Source: Glossina fuscipes (Eukaryota; Arthropoda; Insecta; Diptera; Glossinidae). From it: a stretch of DNA of 64,000 nucleotides. Made by a program: the position numbers and the translations under genes. The stretch is from the NCBI RefSeq assembly GCF_014805625.2, contig NW_023998526.1:699467-763466 (forward strand), given 5' to 3'. The notes beneath the pieces were generated by a model, which searched no databases, was not told the DNA's origin, and was given only the letters and a program-made list of their open reading frames with translations. Each line of letters begins with the position of its first letter. Position 1 is the first letter of the stretch. This document shows positions 45,041-58,244 of the stretch, piece by piece.

Positions 45041-48000
45041 TTGGCTATTTTTTATGGAATAAGATATATAACTTAAAAAGTTTTATTTCTTGTAAATTTA
45101 TTTTAATTCATAGTGAAAAACAGGCAGAAAGTTCTGAACTACGTAATAAAAGTGATGTTATGGCGATTACTTTTGTCTAATATAAACATTAATCCAGTAA
45201 ATTACAATTGAATTGCTTGTGAACCTATATTCTGTAAAACTTACAAATACTTAAGTATTTATTAAATATTAAGTGACTAGCAGCTAAGACTAAAATGTAA
45301 ATGTTAGAGTATATGTACACTGTACAGACCTTGACAAACCAGTGACTAATGCAGCTTGTAAAAATTTGAAGCCTATGTCTTTTCTTTGTAATCCTAGCAG
45401 ATTTCTTAAGACCAATAAGGAACTGAAGCAGCTGAAACACATCTCTTAAAGTCATTTTACACGGTTTTAAGAAACTTCATTTTCTAAATGCAGTAATCAT
45501 CTACATAATCAAAGGTCCTAATGCAAAAAGTGCAACAAGTAGTCAATTGTTCCGCTTCTTTTGAGCTACCCTAGCAATAGGTTAGTGGGTTTTAAAAGCA
45601 AAATTTTACCATCAGCCATTGGTCTAATAAAATAAATTCCATCGTATTTTGAACTACTTCCCGCTTAAGTTCAAATTATTTATGTTTCAGTAAAAAAAGC
45701 GAAATATCCATTTGAACAATTAAATTATTCATTAATATATTTCATTTTTAGCCCGCGAACCCACCATACCGAACACTTTGTCTGCTCCTACATCATTAAT
45801 TTACACTTCGTATCCGTTTATCTCATTAATTTGCTTACGCCTTTGAAAAAATTAAAGCATCTGCACATAATAAAATTTGACTAATGCAAGCAAACTTAAA
45901 TCCTGAAAGATTCCACAAAAGCTGGGTTTTGATACTACTTCTCATTCAGCTTCGTATTCAACAATTCACTTTTTCGTCAATGACATGACACATTGCGTTG
46001 TCGAACGCATAGGCATTCAATTTTTTTAATGTACCAAAAATAAAGTTAATCAATATCACGCGATGGCGCCTGACTTATACAATAACGCACTAGTCTCTTT
46101 CGTTGAAAAATGCAAGTATCGTATCAAAAAATGGTTGGAGCAATTTAAGAAACTCTCGGAGAGAGTAAACTTTACATGGCACCAGTAAATTACTATCACT
46201 TCGTCTAATTTTGGCTAATTATGTATGTAATAGTCATTATGTGTTTGTAGTAGGAAATAATTTATGAATGACTTTAAATTTTGTCAACAGGATTGAGTCC
46301 ATCGAGCTTGGTGTTGTCTACTAGCAATAGATTGCCCAATCCTCAAGGAACCTAACAGAAACGTTTATTGATATTGGCGTCGCCTACGTTTGTGATACTA
46401 ATTTGGTCTTTGCCTACCAAACTTGTAACTTGTAAAAGTAAAAAGTTGGTTATAACAAATGTAAATGATGAGATAGGTCGAACAATAAAAATGTGTGTCA
46501 TACCGTGGTAAAAGCCATCTGCCTTCAGCAAAGACATATTTAAAATATTTATAAGCCTTCTCCGTGCAGGAGGATATCAGTATATATGGATAAATCAAAG
46601 AAAATACCTTGGCATCCGACATTTAAAATAGTAAGTGATCGAATTTCAAATAATTGTCATTTTGGTAAATGACTCAGCCTACATTTGCTCAAATGAAAAT
46701 AAAGTAGTTGAAGATGTTAACTCATTTTAAAGGAAGTAATTATATGCATACGAAGGATTAATTTTTAAACTTTTTTATTTTACTAATTTTCAATCAAAGC
46801 ACAGTTTACCTATTATGTTATGAAGTATGTGTACATATCCAGAGGCGACCTTACTATTTAGAGACTTTTTACTTTTCAGTTGGACGCAATTCTAGAATAA
46901 CGTTTTCTTACGATATATAATCGACGGCAAGAAAACAAAAACTGCTGGAAAAAGAGAATTTGCTGCCAACCAAAGAGACGTGTTATGTTGTGCGCAATGT
47001 TATTTTATTTTATTCGGTTGGTTTTTTTTACGTGTGCCTATATATACTTCTATAAATCTACGTACGCAGGCATATGTATTTATATTTTTGTATCCATTTG
47101 CTTATATATGTATATGTTTATGTGTGCGCGCTTGCGTGTGTGTGCTCATGTACGCATGTGTGTGTTTGTGTACCCGTGCATGTGCATAGCTATGTATGAA
47201 CAACATTAAGAACCCGTTTAACTTGTTCAAAAATATTTCTTTTCGCCTTTTTTTATTTGTTTTTATACACACACTCAAATGTATTACGATTTTCTTAGTT
47301 AATTTGCTGCAGTGTTCGTTGGTATACTATCGGTAGATAAGTATACATTAAGTCCATGCACACTTCTTGCATTTTCGTAAAAAATTATGAAAAATTTTTT
47401 ATACACGCTTTCTTCATATTAATTGCAACAAGATCTAAAACTAATCGCGGATCTCTGATTAATTAATTTTCGGTAGTTTCCTTTTTGTATAAAGTCTTTT
47501 ATATAATGCTCACTGTATATATTATTAATCTTCATTTATTTTTTGTTATATCGAATATATTCTTTTTTTCACCTGCTATTGAAACACTTCACAAATGCCA
47601 CACTTCTGTAATTATTTGGTATTTTCATTATTTCCATCCTATTAACGACACTTTTCTTAAAAAATTTTCAAATTTTCTTTACTCGCCTTATTCACTTTCT
47701 CAATGCGTTTGAACTCTATTCGCTTTTTTTTACTTATTCTTTGAAATATTTTTTATTTGCCTTCCTTTCAATTTCTACTTCGGTGAAGAGAATTTCTTAC
47801 TAGCCCACTTACCGACCGCTCTTTATAGCATTGTAACGTAAGTACACGAAGAACTGAAGATTGATTTTTCAAATGAGCATACTAAGCCTGGTCAAATGCT
47901 TCGAGCTGCTGGTTGCCTGCACACAAAAGTGGTGACAATCGGATTTAATGAATAGCCCCCTCACTCTTTTAAGTAGTGGAAAAGAGTTTACAAAGAAGAA

Positions 48001-50930
48001 ATTCACCTCACATCTTTTTCTGATACTTAAAGATCATGGTCTATTTAGTTTTTTAATTTTACATGTAAATAACCTGTTAGGATCACAATATTATGAGCAC
48101 AAGAGAGAAAGGGTGAGCAAAAAAAAAAGGGGGAAAAATAGAGAAGACAAACATAGCAGATGTTGCCAACCAATTGGTTTTGGCCAAGAGAAGACTGTTG
48201 CATTTCGAGCTTAATTAAATGAATTAATGATTAAAGATTTAAATTCATTTGTAAGACGGTGAGATGGTCGACGATTTCGGATCGATCTTCTTTTTAAGCT
48301 GAAGAAGCCTATCACATAAGCAGCCAAATTGGCTATCTATGACTTTCAACGCAGAAGATGCTCTAATAGAAGACAAAAAGGAGAGTTTGAAGAAGAATCT
48401 GAAATTATATAACGCTTTAAAAACCTTATTAGTAAAGAAATGGGCATTTTATTTTGAACATATTAATGAAATCTTTTTATAACGCATTAGTTTATGTTCG
48501 ATGTTACTGTTATTATGTGTACATTTCAATCTTGAAAGCAAAGTTTAACAAGGATCTACTATTTTGCAGACACAAAATCACGGAAGTATTAGAAAGTTCT
48601 TCCTTCGGATTGGGAATCTATTGAAACATATAAGAATTAAAATAAGAAGATTTGGGAGTAAATTGTTTCAACTCGCGTAAGTGCCAATGAAGTAATGCTC
48701 AAATTGGCCACATCAGCCAGTTAAATGAAAGAGAATTTGAAAAATTGTTGATATTTAACAAAAGAGAAAACGACGCAAAACGCTATATATTAGGCGAAGA
48801 TCTGCAGCTGCTGTACGATGCCCTATGCAATACACATGTATACCAATCGAAATTTGAAAAAATTTTATGTACGATCTTATTAGTTATTAGACTTGGTGTT
48901 GAAAAGCGCATAATAATAAGTTCGATTTACTTATGAAAGTCATAAACATTCGCAGGAAGCCTATGTATCGCAGATGTTGAGCTCGCTAATTTCTGCGCGT
49001 TCTCTTTAACTTTTAAACCAGTCAAAACAAAAGTATTTGTAAAGCAAGACTTTATTCACCACACTTATTTCATATGCGTTACACATATAATTAAAGCTCC
49101 GCAAAAGATGCTTGCTGATTGTTTACTTTATGCCTTTACTATCTTAGCTTGATACTCCCCTCTCTTAATTGTGTTGTCGATATTTGTTGCTTTGAAAGTG
49201 ATGAAGATACATACAAGACAAAACAATACAATTGCCATAAAAAAGCCAACTACGCTCCAACAAGCTGTACGCAGTTTTAGTCCAAGCCGCTATATAAAAA
49301 AGCAGTGCAATAACATATAGAAACCCCTTCCGTATTTGATCACAACTACTATCTACTATTACTAAAGTAATCCACCAACTGCTCACAAAATGTAGTGCCT
49401 TCCAACATATCCTTGCAAGCACGTACACGTACAACTGTACGAAGAGAATGAGAGTAAACTGGTTTTCTGCTGTATTCGGTCTATCCAGTCGTTGTGTTTA
49501 CAATAAAGTGGAGAATAAAAACGAGAGAGAACGTTACATTCGGTTTGGATAACCACTTGTATAGAGAGAACGAACCTGTTGTGTTCTGATGCAAAATATA
49601 ATTTTTCCTTCAGCTTTTATGGATATTATCACATATTCAAAAGGTTGGTTGGACATTGAGATGAACTCAGAGGTTTACGATAATCAACCACATGTATATA
49701 ACTTGTCGGATATGTGTACAAACATTAATATGCTACAAAAAATATGATAAAGTGAACAAATCTCAGTTGCAGTGGATATTGAAACGTGACAAAATCAAGA
49801 AATCAGAATCACTTGTTGCTCTATTAGCTTCTGCTTATTTTTAAGTCTATGAATGTCATACATTGATAAAGTGAATGGAATACAGATGGACCCATAAGCC
49901 TTCGCAAAATCTTAGTTCAAATTAGCTGTCCTGATACACAGAAGAGTTATTTACTAGCTAAAAGTTTGTACTCTTATACTGGATATCAAAATCGTCAGGT
50001 TTTTACAGCAACAGTTTGCGTTGCTCTGTCATTCACCCGTAAATATTCACGCTCATCATCCTGTTAAATGTCTGCCTATTAATTTATTTATTTTCTTTGT
50101 AACAAACTTATATAATCGTCCTTTTCTATTGATACATATTGCACATATACGAGATGTTCTTGAAAGTCATGAGATTTTAATTCATCTGACTGATGTGAGC
50201 TGGTTGTATAACCGTTTAACCTTTAGTATTTTTACATGAAGACCCTAAATTCTCGATTCCACAATCCCGAATATTACTTCACAATTCAGTACAGTTTTTT
50301 GCAAGAACGCTTAATGAAGACGGGATATATTCAGATAATAGGCCTATTTGCATCTTCACGGTGAACTTAAGATGAGAGTGTGCAAAGTTCGCCTTAGTAA
50401 CGAATTTAGTTCTCTTACTGTTTTGTTTTCTTTCCTGCATGCATCACTCTATGCTCTCACTATCTAATATTCTCGGCAATCTTTTTTTCAGTTTCTGAAT
50501 TCAATAGTACAATTGCTTTCAGTTGCATAGATGCGCAGAGGAAACCTGTCTTCTTCTAGTGACGCTGTTTTGTGGGTACAACGATTTAATTAAAATTGTT
50601 CATGTTTTAAACAATGGTGAATTGAATATAGTGTTTCATAGATTGTTTTATTTTAGTAGTTAAAAAACTTGCCTTTGATGTTTGGAGTGCGTGTACGAGA
50701 GGCGTGTTGCCAAGCGCGCAACTATGTTTGAAGAAAATAATCTCGTCTTTTTTTACTTTTATTTGAATTTCTCCTTCTCACGAAAAACATTAAATGAGGT
50801 TTGTAGCTACCTTTCACCGATTGGTAGCATGCGCTTAAAAGTCCAAATATTAAATCAACGCAACGAATGTGAATTGTATTAGGCATTACTCTCTGTACGT
50901 CTGATGTCCCGCAAACTTGAATTTAAAATA
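45041..50930. other. no gene recognised
   Basis: About 5.9 kb of AT-rich DNA. Short open frames only; none resembles a known family. A TATG/GTGTG-rich low-complexity tract at about 47040-47190 produces two overlapping cysteine-rich frames that I treat as artefacts. A possible LTR-like polyadenylation stretch (aataaagtgg) near 49502 is not supported by other evidence. Confidence 0.4.
47095..47190 (+). repeat. GT-rich low-complexity tract
   Basis: Alternating TATG, GTGTG and TGTGCG units; a degenerate microsatellite. Confidence 0.6.
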
Positions 50931-50947
50931 AAAAAAAAAAAAAAAAA
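50931..50947 (+). repeat. poly(A) tract
   Basis: Seventeen consecutive A. I looked upstream for a processed pseudogene or LINE tail and recognised none. Confidence 0.7.
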
Positions 50948-52188
50948 TGCTAAGCTTGCGCAAATATTGCGCAAATGTATTTAATACCCAAAGGGATTTA
51001 ACCAGTTTTATTATACTGATCGATTCAGGATTATTTCAGGCTTAGCTGTGTACAACCGATAGGTTAAAATTATTAAGATGTGACGGACTTCGCTACACTG
51101 ATGAGTCCTGCACTTTTTTGAAACTGGATTGGATCGAAGAAAATTTGCCGGCTACTGTTACTACATTATATTGATCTGATAGAACAATTTTTTCGTCTTG
51201 CTTCCGTATAAAAGATCTACGATAAATACACCATTATCTCGGAAAAAGATTTAATTATCTGTGCTTTACGATAAAAATATAAGAGGACTAGGGAGATCTT
51301 TGACTAGAAAATTAAATTTTGAGAAATTTGCACTTGATCGGTTGAGTTTTGAGTCTTCTGCCATGCAGCTTAAGAACAATTTGTTATTTATGGATACTGT
51401 CCCAATTTGACTACATACATTGGTAGTCATTGGACGGACAATAAATAAATTTCCTTCCAACTTTTCCTTTATTCTTTCTAAGTGTTAACTTGAGGAAGTT
51501 TCGACATTTCAAACGGCACAACAATGAGCGAAATCACGCAGGCACGGAGACAAATGTAAGTAACTAAGCACTCCAACTTGAGGCAATTTGCATAGCGGTG
51601 TTATCAGAAGTATAATTGCTTTTAATCGAATCACATCTCTCAAAGAGATAACTTCGGTGTTGCAGAGTAGGTTTTTCTTAATATTTAAGCACGGAGTTCC
51701 ATTTATCTCCTTTTAAAGATAAATAAAAAGATCAACCAAAAGACTGAGGGAATGTGTAATGCTGGCATCTGTTGTATGTTATTGGGTTTGTGACTTATTA
51801 TCAGCCTTTAGATATTTTTTAACATTTTTTTAAATAATTACTTACACCTTTAAAAATATATATGCAACTGTCAGATGATAAATAGTAACTCGCGCAACAT
51901 ATCGACAAGACCAGCGGTAGAACTATTAAGAATTTGCTGAACTTAAGATACTGCCGACGAGGTCGTAATTAAGAATTGAATTCATATTGCATTGAAATTA
52001 AATTGGTATTGACTCGGAATTGAATTCAATTGAAATGAGCCGTAAATGGATGACTCGACGTAGCTACGACACCTCTAAATGTGAGACACAGGTACATTAT
52101 TTACATAAGCAGCAGCGTTTATTGATTCAACCATATAGAAGTCCTTCGAAAGCTTAACAAAAAACAGCCATAAAGTTGCAATGTAAGT
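50948..52188. other. no gene recognised
   Basis: AT-rich noncoding DNA. The last 100 bases may belong to the dispersed repeat that continues after the SINE. Confidence 0.35.
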
Positions 52189-52200
52189 TTAAAAAAGTAA
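52189..52200. repeat. SINE target-site duplication, left
   Basis: TTAAAAAAGTAA, identical to the right copy. Confidence 0.9.
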
Positions 52201-52378
52201 TTATTATTATTATTATTATTATAAACTTAGCCAGAGAATAAATTCTAAGACTAAAGTCTTAAAGCACTAGCATCTAAGGCCTTCGGCTTTATTAAAAACT
52301 CTACCGCACATGAGATTTGAACCCACGACCATTGAGTTGCTAGTCGAGACTCTTGCCTACTCGGCCACTCAGGCGGCA
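52201..52378 (-). mobile_element. tRNA-derived SINE with I-like LINE tail
   Basis: A 178-bp element read on the minus strand. Perfect 12-bp duplications TTAAAAAAGTAA flank it (52189-52200 and 52379-52390). The head (about 75 bases) is tRNA-like: TGCCGC pairs with GCGGTA as an acceptor stem, GTGGCCGAGTAGGC is a polymerase III A box, and GGGTTCAAATCTC is a B box. The arrangement most resembles a serine tRNA. The rest, from about TAAAGCCGAAGGCC through GCTAGTGCTTTAA and TTTAGTCTTAGAATT to (TAA)7, aligns with the 3' end of I-like copy 1 (TAGAGCCGGTAGCC, CCTAGTGCTCAAT, TTTAGTCTAAGAATT). So the mobile unit is a pol III head plus a LINE tail. No database was searched. Confidence 0.88.
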
Positions 52379-52390
52379 TTAAAAAAGTAA
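52379..52390. repeat. SINE target-site duplication, right
   Basis: TTAAAAAAGTAA, identical to the left copy. Confidence 0.9.
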
Positions 52391-52715
52391 GAATATATAT
52401 ATTCGGCCATAACCGAATCTTTTATACACATCAGCGTTAACTGCCGTGCACGGCTGTGATATTTAATTTATAATTATGACAACTAGTTTGTCGCAAGTCC
52501 TTCTATTTTATTTCTACATCGACTGTAAAAATAATCCGCCACGTCGATTACACAAATACACAAACAGACAGGCAGGCGGGCATGCTTAAATCAGTTTAGA
52601 ATTTGATGCTGATCCAAAATATGTACACTTTACACGGTCTCTGAGCCTGCTTTTGAGTGTTGCAAACATCATGACAAAACGAATATGCCCTCATCCTTCG
52701 GCCATGGGTATAAAA
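52391..52715 (+). repeat. dipteran noncoding dispersed repeat (SINE landing site)
   Basis: Begins GAATATATATATTCGGCCAT, has a central AAACAGACAGGCAGGCGGGC followed by 'atgcttaaatc', then ACGGTCTCTGAGCCTGC and ends with a CCATGGGTATAAAAATG. This organisation, a CAGAC-rich core with '...GGGTCT..' and a terminal GGGTATAAA, is familiar from noncoding repeats of many flies. I cannot assign a class (Helitron-derived or MITE) from sequence alone. Confidence 0.4.
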
Positions 52716-55700
52716 ATGAATGGCGCAGGTTGTGACACAATGAAGTGTTGTAGCCGTTAAAAGTTAAACGAAGTAAAGAACGAAAGTTTACAGTTTCATA
52801 TAAGAAGAGCCAACGCTTATGAACATACAGGGTTAAACTAAATTTATAAAGGGAATTACTATTTTAACCAGCCTGTGGATGTTCAAGACAACTTCCTGCG
52901 AAACGTACCTTAACTGTAAAGCTTTGACACAGAAAGTGTGTCTTAAAAGTTCAGTTGCGGAACGTCAACTTACTTTTATGTTTTGTGGGTTCTTCAAATA
53001 GTGGAGACTCGCACTTCAACGTTCGATGATTTACTAATTAATTAAAACACAAACACACTCGTAACGTTTTGGAGTTTATAGTTCTCCAAATTTTCAATTA
53101 ATTTGTATTTAAACATCAGTATTTATATATTGAATATATTTTCTATATTATTTATATGTTCTTTAATTCTCTTTAATTCTGTAAGTCTTGTTACGTAATT
53201 CTTTGAAATTTATTGTTTATTGTTCGTTCATGTGGATGTACTAGATGAAATGTCTTTCACTGTTTTCTATCCTAAGTCATGCTTGTGCATGCAATTTAAT
53301 TAGTGATCGTAATTAGTGCAAATTTTGGACAAAAAACATTTCCAAGGATATGTGGGCCCCACAAACTTTCTGCTGCATTTGGCTAAGGTTGATTAATAGT
53401 TTTTCACCGCAAGACAAGAAGGCGGAATACCAGCCAAACCAACCGATGACTACAGAGTATGTCATATTGTGAAGAACAACTTTTCGGGTCTGTTGTTCAT
53501 AATTATTTTTACATGTTTTTCTAATCATGCATTATTTGTCAAGATCATCATAAGCAGTTTGTCTGCAATCATATTTTCCCTCTTGTGTACATGCACATGT
53601 GTATTTTTCTTCCTGTCTATTTCGGTGCTGATTAATTTTTGCATTTTCTTCTCCTTCCACATATTTGTTTAGTGGCTATTGAACGTTTTTATGTTTTGTT
53701 GTTTTATATTGTATGTATTTATTTAGTTTAGTGAATTTTTCTAATACGAAATTACCAATTGACCTATAAATTGAATGAAAATGTTTTATGCGAATTACTA
53801 ATCTGCATTTACCTAAAAAAGTACTCTGTAGAATTGACATGAATTTTCAACAAGCTTATTGTTTCCCAAAAGATATACGCTTGTATCAAGCAAAATACTT
53901 ATGCATTCGACCACAGTGTATATTGGAATTCATCTCTCTGTTTTCTGAAATGTCGGTGCGTCTCCAAAACTTCATTAGTGTAATTTCAGCTATCCATTTA
54001 ATGTGACTGAGGGTGCGTTTTGCAATAAAGAAGCAACAAGTAACTGACCCACTTTTTGATAATTTTAAGTAAAAACAAACGATACTTAACAACTCACTTT
54101 ACGTGCCAACTCTAATCCAGTTTAACCATGAATGAAATGCTATGATTATACTACATCGAATTTTATAATTCCTCCTATCTAGATGATCCACGCATGAAAG
54201 CGCGGCTGGAGTGCGGTTTTTGGCGGAATGAAAACTGAATATTAGATTTTTGACAAAAAATATTAAACTGATATGCTTGTCTTGACTAACGTCTATAATT
54301 ATTGATTCCACTACATAAATCCACTTTTCGTGCATATCTCATATTTCTTTACTTGGAAACATGTTACTTTTGTGACTATAATTTTCCCATGCTATAATAC
54401 TTATAGTGAAAGGATATTTTCTTTTCGAAGTTAATTTTTGTATACCCATATAAGAACCGCTTATACTTTCTTTATATCCATCATATAATAAACATGCGTC
54501 AATATACATTCTTTATTAACACAGAATAATTGTTTACATTACAATAAATTTGAAAATAGAAATGACCGGTCAATGGTTGCGGGTCTATCCACTATTACCA
54601 AAGAGTTAGCACTGAAAATGTGAGAACATGGTTGTTAGTGTTCGCGGTAACGAAGAGGTAAGCTAATGTGAGCTGAAATGCGTTAAAAGATGTATGTCAA
54701 GGTTCGGGTCACGGCAGTCGGCGTCGCATAAGCTCGCGAATGTTTGCATTTGAGTTTATGGCTAGCCACGTCGAGCTGACTTCCGATTTGACTGTCGAGT
54801 AACGCTTTTACTCCATTCGACGATAAAATTGATGACGAGCAGAAAAAAAAGCAAAACTTGAAATAAAGCAAAATATCAATGCAAAATACATTTGCTTGAT
54901 ACAATAAAGGTAGGAAAATTGCAAAATGTTGACAAAAGCAGAAATTCGAATCTTTTCTCTTCTGTTGCCATGAAAGAGGAGGGTATTATGAAAAAATATT
55001 TACAACATATTAAAGAAAGAATTGAAGTAGTAGCCCTTCAATACCTATCAAGTAATACCAACAAGTTTTCAATCGCACCATTTTAATTGTAATACTGACA
55101 TTGATATTGCTGGGATCATTATTTTTTCAACTTATTAAGTGTCTTCTTTACCCGTGATAAACCGGCTTCAGGTATATACACAACAGAAATTTCTTTATAG
55201 AAAATAAGCGCGTATTGTAAGGAAATGGTAGGTGGAATAAGTTATTCGAAGTATTGTCCATTGCTAGCTGTTCATTTTTCCAACCAATGTGTAGATCCCA
55301 TTCCAAAATAAATATTATCCTTTTGAGGCGAACCAGTCATCACGCTTCTTTCATTACTTTTCAAACTCCAGCTTCCTGAGTAAGACGCATGGCCTAACAG
55401 TTTCCAAAACCAGTTTCGCTGTGAAGATACATATCATGTAAAAGAACCAACTTATGTTGATTTTATTAACATTTAGCTCGGTTTTTAAAAAGTGAACTGT
55501 TCAAATCGATTAATTGTTGTTGGCAGCCAGAATTTAACGGCTTATAACATCTCACAGCGTACTGGTTCCACCAAGCACAGAATATCTTTTTCAAATGAAC
55601 TTGGTCTCGCATATGCACCAATTTCAAAAAATTCGCGTGGTTTAAATATTTATTTATTACCATTCTATAATTTTTATTTATATACTTATTTAAATACATC

Positions 55701-55978
55701 ATTAGCTTAAAACAGCCAATTTGGTAGAATTAAAGCGAGTAGCAAAATATTCCTACCTCGGCAGAGTGAAGAATCCCAACTAAAACGTAATGATATTGAT
55801 TTCTGTAAGTTTTTAACTCAAAAGAGATCACTTCATTTAATTCAAAAACATTAATAAAAATAATTATCAAGTAGAAAGTAAAGTATTTATCCTAAATTTT
55901 TACTACTAGCAATGTTAGTCTCACAATTTATATAGTAACAAGTAGATATTAAATCAAGTAAATAGACTAATGAACAGT
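52716..55978. other. no gene recognised
   Basis: About 3.3 kb of AT-rich noncoding DNA; no domain, tail or terminal repeat noticed. Confidence 0.4.
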
Positions 55979-55979
55979 T

Positions 55980-56640
55980 CATTTTTCGTAAGCACGTGAA
56001 AAAAGAGAATTAGATAGGAGAAGTAACTCCATAAGAAAAATTTTTTTAGGTATATTGCAAAGAATCAAATCATGGGAGTAAAAATTTGCCATAAGACGAA
56101 ATACGCTGTAATAATGAAGCTGTAAATGAATCATATAATCACTTGAACCGTCCTTCAAAAACAAATAATAAAAATTATTAAATTGTTTACATAAAACAGG
56201 GAAATCAAAAAAGACTTCAAAATTACTTCTAAATTGCGACAACCGAAGAAGGATGAAATTCTTTAAAACTTTCGTAGGAACATTAAAATCAGGCCTATTA
56301 GGAAGAAACGTGACAAAATATCACATTGAATAAGTTTCCTTAAAACCATAATTCCAAAAACCAATCTTTTGCGTTCAAAAGTAGGCGTATGGATCAAATA
56401 TACACACTGTTCATTAGGAGATAATGTTCTATTAATGTTCCATGTCAGTCCCCGTAAGGTGAGCAGGAGAAATCGTTTCTGAGTTTCTTCAGCCATAACA
56501 ATATAACATTTCTAATTGGGAGACCAAACGGCGGACACGTGTACACCTGAAAGGGTTACCAAAATCTTGTAGAGACATTTCGGAATGTAGGTCCTTCTAA
56601 TGAAACCGTGTGCAGATCTAACCTCGCTTGCAAGATTCAT
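55980..56640 (-). pseudogene. LINE ORF2 C-terminal relic
   Basis: On the minus strand: SEVRSAHGFIRR, a decayed VHVSAVWSPN, then ETQKRFLLLTLRGLTWNINR, PTFERKRLVFGIMVLRKLIQ and FLRKF, continuing with FRSNFEVFFDFPVLCKQFNN. This follows the block order of the Jockey/CR1-like C-terminus ('ARSxLGFIRR', 'ASVVWSP', 'IQKRFLxxALRxLxW', 'LERRR', 'FNVP', then 'R.NY..F.P...MC..FN'). Two frames, with the switch near 56250. Its coding-strand 5' edge abuts I-like copy 2. Confidence 0.65.
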
Positions 56641-56964
56641 ATTGGTAGCCGACATGTATTCTGAGTAGTGCGTGTTTTCTTCTCATCTGCGATATTTTGA
56701 CTATTTCGGTGTTTTCGTGTGTTTAGCCAGTAACTTTTCAGTGTTTTTGCTAAACTGATTATCGCGGATACCGTATGTGCTTTTATATATTGGAAAAAAA
56801 CAAAAAAAGAAGAATAAAAACAAAAGTAAAAAAATTGAAAACAATGACATTTTCCATTTCCCAATCTTTTTCCAGTGAGTGGTGTTTTTTCCCAAAATAT
56901 TAAATAATGGACAACGATAAGGCATAATGGCCCCGCCATTGGAAACTCAAATAGGTTTCATGCA

Positions 56965-57891
56965 TTGGCGGACAAATCCCCACAGAGAAGAAATAATTAC
57001 AAATATGGACTTTCCGGTGTTGTTATTTCTTCAACTGTTGTTAGCATAATAATTTCACAAATCAGCCCTTTCGTTACAAAAAAAGCCCTAGATGGCATTA
57101 CAACGTATGTAGACTCTATCTCGATTCTACGCGATGGTAATTTACCTTTTCTTGCTGGGAACACGCGCGCAATGGAAAACTTCATAAAATCAAAATCATT
57201 AGCAAACTTATGTCCAAACTCCGCCAAACTACATGAGAAACTTAACTCAGTTAAAGGCTAAATTTATGCCCCCTGCTTAAAACATGTGCCGGAAGACGAA
57301 ATAGTTCGCGAAGTGAGCAATCAAGGCGTGACTGAAGTTTATGAATTTACTAAATTAAAAGTCGACGAAAAAACTCGATCTCCTAAAGGAAGCATAGTTA
57401 TGACCTTCGATCGATATCGGTTACCGCGAACAGTTGATGTGGTGTGGTATATATGTAAAGTAGAACTGTACATTCCAAATCCTATGAGGTGTAAAAACTG
57501 CCAACGCCTGGATCATACGACAAAACGGTGCACTAGTGCTGCATCTTGTGCTAACTGTGGTCTTTCTTCACATGCTGAAAGCTGTACCCGTAATTTCTGC
57601 ATAAATTGCAATGATCAACACTCAGCGTTAGACAACCAATGCCCACGTTTTGTGCAGATGCGTGAAATACTAAAAATCAAAACAGAAAATTACTGTAGTG
57701 TGGGCGAAGCGCGACGCACATACCGGGAAAGAAATCCATCTGTAGCGCGAGGAATTGGCAAAAGTAATACCTACGCTGCTGTTGCCTCGCAAATCGAGTC
57801 TAGTAAGCCTTTAACTCCAACTCCTTCCAATGAAGAACCACCATTAACCAAAAATTATTGCGAAACCAGTCACATCACCCGCCAAAGATAA
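56965..57891 (+). pseudogene. I-like LINE ORF1 (Gag-like, three zinc knuckles)
   Basis: RNA-binding protein of the LINE. One frame from about 56985 to 57891, broken by a single in-frame TAA at 57259-57261. The first half, SPFVTKKALDGITTYVDSIS and RDGNLPFLAGNTRAMENFIK, and the second, EVSNQGVTEVYEFTKLKVDE, form the fold before the knuckles. YIPNPMRCKNCQRLDHTTKR opens three consecutive Cys/His knuckles: C-N-C...H-T...C, C-A-N-C...H-A...C and C-I-N-C...H-S...C. This arrangement is typical of I and Jockey ORF1 proteins. The true start upstream is unclear because ATGs at 56907 and 56927 are in other frames. Confidence 0.82.
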
Positions 57892-58244
57892 TATTGAAAA
57901 AACCAAAGCAACACCAAATATTGAAAAAATTAAAACAACAACATATACGCCAAAATCTAATATACTAAATTCTTCAGAATCTCCAGCTCTCAACTTTACT
58001 CAACAAATTACAAGTGGTAATGAATCCAACCTTTCATCCCTCAATCGACCTTCAATTTCAAATTATTCAGGTATGCCCACTCGTTGCACCTCAAATTTAC
58101 GCAACCACCTAAGTACAGATTATTCTGCTGGTAAGAACAAATTATTCACGCAAAATTTTTATAGTGGCATTTTCGACCGAGACGCTAACATGTCAACTTA
58201 ACCTACTTTCCACTCCATTTCCATGTCACTGTAACTAAATAAAG

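Noticed and set aside
46980..47209. Two overlapping cysteine-rich open frames
   Set aside because: They lie over a GT/TATG-rich low-complexity tract, and the composition of the tract alone produces the residues.
49100..49580. LTR remnant with a polyadenylation-like stretch
   Set aside because: Only an 'aataaagtgg' word supports it; no tips, primer site or internal region.
50660..50947. Processed pseudogene or LINE ending in poly(A)
   Set aside because: No protein or small-RNA similarity could be read upstream of the tract, and no flanking duplication was seen.
52300..52378. A functional tRNA gene
   Set aside because: The head has A and B boxes and an acceptor-like stem, but the D-arm is short, the anticodon arm is poor, and it is part of a 178-bp unit with target duplications and a LINE tail.
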